Part shown: piece after piece, positions 57,901-64,000 of the stretch
How the letters are laid out: each line of letters starts with the position of its first letter
Numbering within the stretch: position 1 is the stretch's first letter
Source: Siniperca chuatsi
Taxonomy: Eukaryota; Chordata; Actinopteri; Centrarchiformes; Sinipercidae
Length of the DNA stretch: 64,000 bases
Assembly (NCBI RefSeq): GCF_020085105.1
Contig: NC_058047.1
Coordinates: 471,001 to 535,000 of the forward strand
Direction of reading: 5' to 3'
Translations under genes and position numbers: made by a program
The notes under the pieces: generated by a model
What the model saw: the letters and a program-made list of their open reading frames with translations, nothing else
What the model was told of the DNA's origin: nothing
The model's database searches: none

Positions 57901-59007
57901 ACCATCAGTCCACATTACAAATCATCGCTACAGTGCCTTAAAGAAACTCTAAAACACAACATGACAATACTCAGGTGGTGTCAGGTGTGTCGCTACCTGG
58001 TACAGTGTGACACACTGGGAGGCTGTCAGCAGCTGGTAGTCTAGCTGTGGTCCCGGTCCTGGTCCTCGGCACTGGAAGAACTGAGGAGCTCTGTGAGTGG
58101 AACCGAACAGAACGAGGAGGAAACAGCGGCTCTCTGACAGAACTCTGCAACACAGGAGAAACACTGTGACACCAGAGCAGCAGCAGGCAACTCTGAGAGG
58201 AGTTAACCAGGCGGCCCGTCACTCACCTGTCCTGCAGGGCGGAGCTAAACAGGAACCTCAGACACCAGGCCCACACCTGAGGGTTGTACACGTGTGTGAC
58301 TCCACTCAGCCAGCTGTCACATGACAGGAAGTACAGTTAACTAACACGAACACACAGTAACGAACGGCCCCATGAACGTTGACGTGTTTTGGTACATTTT
58401 AAAAGAACGTTAACGTAAAGCACACGATGATCCAACCACCTCTACAAACGCGTGAACATCTGGTTTATTAATTTGTGGTTTTAAATGTGAGCAGCTGTAT
58501 CATGAAGCAACAGCCCAAACAGACTCTATTGATCCGGGGCAGAAACACTCCCTGACTGAAATGAAACAGTCGCACTTACAGGCCGACCAGCGGCAGGTTG
58601 GACGCTTTAGGATCCGACTCCAGCAGCAGGACCAGTTTCCTGGTTTGATCCATGGTCAGAAACCTGCAACACAAACGCCGCAGTTAAAAAGTGACCTGGC
58701 TCCGTCAGAAGAGCCCGGACTCGTCTCGGAGAGGAACTCGCTCTCACCCTCTCTGTCGGTTGGCGGCGTGCGGCGGCGGCCGGTCGATGCTGGTCAGACT
58801 CCTCAGCAGAGCTGTGGGGATGATGGGATCGGCTCGGACCGGCTGGACATCCACACCGACGGACGGACAGACGGCCGACCAGCTGAGGCCGAACGCTGCG
58901 GCGTCAGACTGCTGAGAGCAGACAGCGTGACCTCTGACCTTTATCAGCTGAGACAGATCCAGAGTCTGTCTGCTGCTCACAAACTGCTGCAACGCCTGAG
59001 ACGCAGA

Positions 59008-59040
<33 letters not shown>

Positions 59041-62000
59041 GGGTTAATGTCCGAGCAGCTGTCCACACGAACATCCAGCTGAAGATCTGTGAAACGGTGC
59101 TAACTACGGCTGCACGGTGCGGTGAACAAATCTGACTGCGATTATTTAGACAGATATTACAAATGCGATATGATTCCCGATTAGTGGGAATTTATTAATT
59201 TTCACAGAAAACAACTACTGCTTCTGCGATTTGGAAATTGCACTTGGCCACATTTCGATTCCGATAATATTTGGATTCATTGTGCAGCCCTAGTGCTAAT
59301 ATTACAAAGTGGAGCACAGTGCTGTTGAATTCAGAGTAGAAATCTGCTTCTGTAACTGAACTTTATGACCTTAAACTTGTGAGCATCACATTTAAATTAA
59401 AATCAAACAACGGTTTTAAACTGTGGAAAAACATTCATTTAGCTCCCAGTTAATAAGATATTAGCCTGAAACGATATCAGCATCATGTTCTTCAGGAGAA
59501 AGAACGACGGGACGTTTTGGAGCGGCTGGGAACAATCAGCTGTTGGTGACACAAATGAGACGTCGCCATGACAACAGAAAACAGAGCTGCTGAGCAACAT
59601 TAGATAAGTAATGCTCAGGTTTTTCCATTTAAACGGCCGACAGCTCCGTGCGACTCGTCCTCGTTAGACGTGTTAATAAAAAGCAGCAGAATCTTTCCTT
59701 CACGTCGTCTTCACGCTCAGCAAACTCCACCGGCAGCCCAAACTGACCAATCACAGCTCTTGCTGTCGCCACCTGGTATCTAGCTGCAGGTGTGGCGTGT
59801 AGTTACACGTAGAGGAGGCGGACGCCAGCTACTGCGTATCTTGGCTACTGACACGTTCGCGTCACATCGTTTAGACGAAACGTTCACGTGAGTTTCTGAC
59901 AGTGACGATTTCTGTGTCAGCAAACTGGAGGCAAAATGTCTGACAGCTACATCCAAATCAAATTAAAGTCATTTTCAGCTCGTTTAAAAGGAGCGTCACA
60001 CAGTTCGTATCTGGTCTCACTTGTTAACGTAACAGACAGAAGCTAATTCGGGCTGTTTAAATGACTACAAGGTTAACAATGAGTGTTAGTCTTTGAATAA
60101 TGTGTGAACCTAACTCAGATTAACCGGAGGTTTTCCTGTTCTTCCCATTCTGCCAGCGGTGCATGAAGGCAGCATTTGTCGTAACTCCTTAACGCACAGT
60201 TATAAACCCAGTTTAAAGGAGCTAGAACTCTCCAACACGCCGGTCTGGACCTTCAAGCTTAGCTTAAAACCTCAAACAAAGAAACAAAACTGTCAGAAGC
60301 AGCTTGTTTCTGATTGGACAGAAAAGACAGTCAGAGTCCAGCTGTGTTCACACACTGAGACAGTATGAAAACAGGAACCAGGTCCTGGACTCAGCCGAAA
60401 GAGAAACTCAGGTGCAGGTGTCAAACTCACCTTGAAGCAGTGATGCAGCTCAGCCTCTGATTGGACGACAGCGTCGGACGTCTCGGTGTGTTTGGAGAAC
60501 AAACAGGGAACCAGGACGTCTCCAGGCAGCAGAGCGGAGGGAACTCTGCCCGAAGCTCCGGCCCGGTCCCGACCCGGATCGAACCGGTCCAGGGTCACAG
60601 TGACGCCCTCCTCATCTGGCCCACGGCAGCGCACACAGGACAGAGGACAGGAGTTAATATGAAGGGCTGTCTGCTATGTGCAACTGGACCAATCAGTGTT
60701 CAGGATGAGATGAAGGTGACCTCTGACCTGCGTCCACAGACACTGTTCCCAGGAGGAAGCAGTGGAGGCGGGGCTTGTTGCTGTGACGGGCGTGACGCTG
60801 AGCCAGCCGCAGAGCTTTCTCCATCAGCACCAACCGAGGCTTCCTGCAGAAACACACACATCGCAAGCTTTTATCTCCTGTACAGGACTCAGCTGCTCGG
60901 CTGTAAACCAGGACCCAGAGGTGCGACCACGTCACACCTGGTTCAGCCTCTTTACATCGGCTCCCTGTTGGTTTCAGGACTGATTTTAAGATCTTGTTGA
61001 TTACTTTTAAGGCTCTTCATGGCTCCAGACTATATCTTAGACCTTGTAATCCCTTATGAACCTTCATGTAGTCTGAGATCTTCGGGCAGGGGTCTCCTGT
61101 CTGTTCCTGAGTCCAGGATGGAAACTAAGGGGGACAGAGCTTTGGCCATCAGGGCCCCGAGGCTCTGGAACAACCTGCCCGAAGACATCAGGCTGTCTGA
61201 GTCAGAGTCTTCGTTTAAGTCTCGTCTCAAAACACATTTTTATCAGAAAGCAGATCCTGATTTTACCTGAACTGGTTATTTTATTGCTTTTATGTATTTT
61301 ATTTCTTTATATTTCATCATTCACTGTGGTGTTTTATTTCTCTTGTTGTGAAGCACTTTGTACTTTGTTTTGATAAATGCTCTATAAATAAAGTTTTATT
61401 ATTATTATTATTACACACACACACTCTCTCTCTGCTCAGAGCAGCTACACACTGAAGCTTTGCTGGCAGCTGTGCGTTCAGGCGTTACAGCGTAGCCGCC
61501 ACAGCTGCACCTGACGTGCTCCGCCTCAAACATGTGAGGAACACGTAAGTCTCTGATCACCCTCATTGATGAGAGCTCGTCGGAGCTGAACGTGGGAGGA
61601 GACTAACATCTGGTGAGCTGCCCACACACTTTTTGAACGCCTTGAATTAAAAGGACGGGGGGGGGAGCAGGTGGGGGCCTTCGGACACCTGAAAAAGACA
61701 GAACACAGTGACTCTGAGCACAACAAGAGTTTTCCTGCCTCACTCTCAACATCCTGGTCCAACTTTCTCTCTGTTCAAAACAAATCCAGGCAGCATCCAG
61801 TCCTCACTGTCAGATCTCTACACAGTTAAAACAGCCCTCATCACACAGGAGCCCCCACATAACTCAGTCCACCCCGTCAGGCCGCTGTTATAAAAACCCC
61901 GATCGGGACAAATACATTAACAAATCATTCAAACCAGCTGCCATTAACACGATAAACGAGCTATGAAGGACTAGATACTCGCACTTATCCAAACTGTTGT

Positions 62001-63181
62001 GTGTGTGAATACATCTATCATAGAAAAGGTTTCAGTCGTAGTCGTCTGGACGCTGTTTTCAGAATCAAGACGTTTCGGCTCCCATCCGGAAGTCTTTCTC
62101 AACTGTGAAAATGGTCTGAGAACTCAGAAATTTAAGCTACTCTGTGTTACATAAGCCCCGCCCTCAGGGAGGAGTCTACCTGAGTATCTGTTGCTTAGCC
62201 AGTTTCACCTGAAACTGACCTAATTGTTTCCATGATGGCCCAGTAATCAGGCCTGTTGTTTTCTGGCTGCACCTCCCTCATCACTGTTAAGTACCTGATT
62301 AGCATGTGATTGGCTTGACCACGGTGTTAATACACTGTGGTAAACAGATTGAATCTCAGACCACCATTTCTGTTCAAAGAGGGGTTTTCTTTTTTCACAA
62401 AAATGGCTTCTTTGACTCCTCTTTCAAACCAACTCTTCTCTCTACTGAGACTCTTCACCTCGCTGTCTTCAAATGTGCGGTTTGTAGCTTTTAGATGCAA
62501 ACACACGGCGCTCTGCGATCCCGAGTTAGCGTGTCGTCTGTGCTGATAAAGTCTTTTGTGAAGTGGCTGTTTGGTCTCACCTGTGTACCGCTCTTTGCAG
62601 TTTTCCTCACTGCACTGAATGGAGTAAACTACATTGCTCTGTTTCTGTGTGGGCAAACCCTTTCTACGCTAGAACCCTCCTGGACGAATGAGGGACGACA
62701 CCGTCTTGTAAATACATCTGTACATATTTAACGCTCTGTGTATATTCTTGCTTGTTCTCATTCTGTGTCTTCCTATGTGAGACACGTCAAAGACTAATTT
62801 CCACCGCTTTGCGGCGGACAATAAAGTTTTTTTGATTCTGATCCTCCACCAAAAATATCTGGCCCCGTGGTCGAAGTCTTCCCTCTCATATTGCACACAA
62901 CAAACTTTATTAAACTTTGTCTCTATACAACGTGAAGTGGTGTGACTGTAATGTTACTGTGCGATGCTTAGTTCCTCCTGCTGATGGACAGAGATCAGGG
63001 AGGCACCTTCACCACCGTAGAAACACCGCAGACGTGGTCAGATCACATGATGCAGGTGTGTTTACCTGTGACAGCAGAGGTGGAGGCGGAGCTTCTCCCC
63101 AGCAGGGCTGCCGTCCCACAGAGCCGATCTGGATTTGGGGAAACTCAGCGGAGTGAGAGAGTTCATCGAAGTTCTGTTCAT
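51376..63181 (-). CDS. stil: STIL centriolar assembly protein
   Basis: STIL binds PLK4 and CPAP and recruits SAS-6 to start centriole duplication. Fifteen coding exons on minus: 63181-63066, 60843-60728, 60615-60431, 58995-58748, 58663-58580, 58313-58227, 58144-57997, 57880-57780, 56795-56687 (or 56691), 55514-54720, 53590-53491, 52964-52754, 52565-52475, 52388-52114, 51922-51376. Phases join throughout, giving about 1070 aa (human about 1288). Matches to human in order: [49 protein letters not shown]...[38 protein letters not shown], the CPAP-binding [12 protein letters not shown], the PLK4-binding coiled coil [26 protein letters not shown], the STAN region [20 protein letters not shown] and [15 protein letters not shown], and the C-terminal LRELPKLF. 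The first Met is uncertain: 63181 and 63164 are both in frame, and AACAG at 63172-63168 could be an acceptor for a further upstream exon. Confidence 0.95.
52965..53490. repeat. ~22-bp minisatellite in stil intron made of 5' splice-site copies
   Basis: Between exon 52964-52754 and exon 53590-53491 the intron is about 20 copies of CTGTGGGGACAGGTGAGAGA (minus strand), with variants TTTGGGACAG and shorter units. The real exon ends GCTGTGGGGACAG|GTGAGAGAGACTG, the same sequence, so each unit repeats the exon end and the donor. Frames of up to 241 codons on plus are artefacts of this array. Confidence 0.95.
53591..54719. other. stil intron, nothing recognised
   Basis: About 1.1 kb, single-copy-looking, with no coding frame that matches a known protein. 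Confidence 0.5.
54720..55514 (-). CDS. stil: stil large Pro/Ser/His-rich exon
   Basis: 265 codons. The N-terminal part has the conserved CPAP-binding stretch [12 protein letters not shown] and the C-terminal part starts the coiled coil ([21 protein letters not shown]). Between them lies about 200 residues of Pro, Ser, His and Cys low-complexity sequence that is poorly conserved with human, where the same place is also disordered but less proline-rich. The donor is GCTCAG|GTAAGA at 54720/54719. Confidence 0.9.
55515..56686. other. stil intron, nothing recognised
   Basis: AT-rich, without recognised elements, apart from a small direct repeat GTGCGAACAGGTAG at about 56630-56658. Confidence 0.45.
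56965..57055. mobile_element. Fragment of GGGCTGCAACTAA-type teleost MITE
   Basis: GAAGCTGGAACCGGAGAAAT, ATGACTGAAACAATTAATCC and GATATCAAAA are the right-hand part of a common teleost element. Another copy is at about 63265-63690. Confidence 0.6.
57095..57609. mobile_element. Putative MITE with CCACACTAA ends
   Basis: CCACACTAATGTTTGTTTCA at the left and, inverted, CCACACTAACACGCCTGAAA at the right give a perfect 9-bp terminal match with looser similarity beyond. The interior is GC-richer than its surroundings and contains CGCCGCTTTCGAACC-type sequence. Located in a stil intron. Family not named. Confidence 0.5.
59009..59042. repeat. (CAGA)n microsatellite forming the polypyrimidine tract of a stil acceptor
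   Basis: Eight GACA/CAGA units on plus, that is (CTGT)n on minus, end 13 bases before the acceptor TCTGCGTCTCAG of the exon starting at 58995. The microsatellite thus supplies the pyrimidine tract. Confidence 0.85.
59104..59292. mobile_element. Teleost MITE with CTAGGGCTGCAC-type ends
   Basis: CTACGGCTGCACGGTG at the left and, inverted, CTAGGGCTGCACAATG at the right. Inside are TGCGATTATTT and CTGCGATTTGG blocks typical of this family. Located in a stil intron. Confidence 0.75.
59293..60430. other. stil intron, nothing recognised
   Basis: No further element recognised between the MITE and the next exon. Confidence 0.45.
60925..61412 (+). mobile_element. 5'-truncated CR1/L2-type LINE, C-terminal ORF and tail
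   Basis: The plus strand encodes the usual C-terminal part of the LINE reverse transcriptase protein: LHWLPV-like residues (ATCGGCTCCCTGTTGG near 60956), [14 protein letters not shown], then [20 protein letters not shown] and [10 protein letters not shown] (61019-61270) to a stop. Next come TGATAAATGCTCTATAAATA AAG and a (TTA)n tail at 61391-61412. It sits in a stil intron, antisense to the gene. The short terminal repeat and intact end suggest a fairly recent insertion. Confidence 0.85.
61413..62010. other. stil intron, short CA/CT tract only
   Basis: Apart from a CACACACACTCTCTCTCT tract at about 61413-61434 and a G run near 61658 nothing is recognised. Confidence 0.45.
62015..62725 (-). 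mobile_element. Penelope-like element copy 2: GIY-YIG domain
   Basis: It shares long blocks with the 39.6 kb copy, including the terminal repeat at about 62025-62150 (TAGAAAAGGTTTCAGTCGTA and on). Minus frame 62656-62327 encodes [52 protein letters not shown] and GGLRFNL, a fuller GIY-YIG domain than copy 1. The other terminus is reduced to AACCCTTTCTACGCT plus the shared CCTGGACGAATGAGGGACGA CACCGTC end. It lies in the first stil intron on the same strand as the gene. No reverse transcriptase part is present. Confidence 0.8.
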
Positions 63182-63264
63182 CAGCAACAGAAGAGAAGAT
63201 GTGGCGTTAACGGAGCAGCCGAGGGTCACCAGGAAATGATCACTTTATTCTCGATATCTAACAC

Positions 63265-63690
63265 ACGATGGTTATTTATTGAGCAACTCCTTCACAATTT
63301 GATCTATAAAATGTCCGAAATACTAATAAAGCCCATCACACTTTCCTAAAGCCGCAGGCGATGCCGACAAACTGCTTGTTTTGTCCAACCAACGCCCCTA
63401 AATCCTAAAGATACTTGGATCTCAGCTTCTGCGCCCACGTGGACAACAAGTCCTCCAAGAGCTCAGGAAAAAGGGAAATTTCCAGGATTGCTCTTGTGAC
63501 CATCCCACTCCTCGTGGACACAAAGTCACGCCGGTTCTCTCATGATGATGTTCAGTTCACTGTCACATCAGACAAATTCTCAAAAAGGCAGAAGCTGGCT
63601 TCTGCATATCAAAATAAGTGAGGAGAATTTGTCTAGCAGGCTGTTTCTAACTGATCAATAGATTAATCGTTTCAGCTCTACACTGTATTT
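63265..63690. mobile_element. GGGCTGCAACTAA-type MITE interrupted by other sequence
   Basis: ATCTATAAAATGTCCGAAAT, GCCCATCACACTTTCC, CTTGTTTTGTCCAACCAACG and AATCCTAAAGATAC form the left part, and TGATCAATAGATTAATCGTT TCAGCTCTAC the right end, of the common teleost MITE. Between about 63412 and 63645 the usual interior is replaced by an unrecognised sequence with a 68-codon open frame (63415-63621, +). Confidence 0.6.
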
Positions 63691-63952
63691 TACTTTTCTT
63701 CACTTGAGTTAGTTTAAGTACAGCACTGGTCGTGTGTATTTGTACTGCCTCTTAAGTTTGATTGCTCTTGTATGGTTTCTATTCTTATTATTATTATTAT
63801 TATTATTTGTTTATTTTACTTATTTCTGTGGTTGAGCTGCTGCAACACCTGACCCCCCCCCCGGATCAATAAAGTCTTATCTTACAGCACCAAGAATAAA
63901 ATGCATGAAGTCAACACAGACTGCAGTCTCCTACCCCCGTGCTGTGTGTTAA

Positions 63953-63992
<40 letters not shown>

Positions 63993-64000
63993 AGCCTGCA
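63691..64000. repeat. Retroelement tail, (TTA)n and terminal (CA)n
   Basis: (ATT)n lies near 63785-63808, a run of C then GGATCAATAAAGTCTTATCT (a teleost retroelement tail) near 63853-63882, and a (CA)n tract at about 63954-63989 at the window end. Confidence 0.7.

Noticed and set aside
63415..63621. 68-codon plus frame near the window end
   Set aside because: It lies within a disrupted MITE, is short and matches nothing I recognise. Kept only as a note in that element.

Overview
The window reads as nuclear DNA of a teleost fish, most likely a spiny-rayed percomorph. It has vertebrate multi-exon genes with GT-AG introns, teleost-type interspersed repeats (hAT-like MITEs, CR1/L2-type LINE pieces, Penelope-like elements) and an unusual load of tandem repeats. 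About 2% of each strand-kilobase in the intergenic and intronic DNA is not just simple repeat but organised minisatellite. Species is not decided. Gene names rest on my recognition of the translated proteins against remembered human orthologues; no search was run.

Four protein-coding genes are supported. (1) s1pr1 (+, first exon ending near 14483, coding 15723-16844) is an intronless-coding sphingosine-1-phosphate receptor. (2) zbtb37 (+, 5'UTR exon ending 28716, coding exons at 32291-33210, 33301-33400 and 34748-35272) is a BTB/three-zinc-finger factor. (3) serpinc1 (-, coding 48769-43849, eight exons including a noncoding first exon near 50.2 kb) is antithrombin. (4) stil (-, 15 coding exons from about 63181 to 51376) is the centriole-duplication factor STIL. 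stil and serpinc1 are head to tail, with roughly 0.7 kb between the stil polyA signal and the serpinc1 first exon. All splice phases in serpinc1, zbtb37 and stil were checked and close in frame, with one ambiguous junction in stil. In human all four genes lie on chromosome 1 (zbtb37 and serpinc1 adjacent), so the window keeps an old linkage group.

Layout: 1-14 kb is repeat-rich and gene-free (an LTR-like segment, a nested 21-bp minisatellite in four macro-repeats, a decayed LINE, CA/GT arrays, a 246-bp-arm inverted repeat). 14.4-17 kb is s1pr1, whose first exon abuts a 1-kb GT array. 17-28 kb holds LINE, MITE and hAT-like elements, a 1.7-kb polypurine array and a 1.5-kb satellite. 28.2-36.6 kb is zbtb37 with a 2.6-kb minisatellite in intron 1. 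36.6-43.8 kb is intergenic with a Penelope-like element. 43.8-50.3 kb is serpinc1. 51-63.2 kb is stil, whose introns hold a second Penelope copy (just upstream), a LINE and two tandem arrays that touch splice sites.

Most striking: at least six loci carry hammerhead-ribozyme-like cores, consistent with Penelope-type terminal repeats, and a minisatellite in stil appears to have grown by duplication of a 5' splice site, leaving a run of decoy donors.
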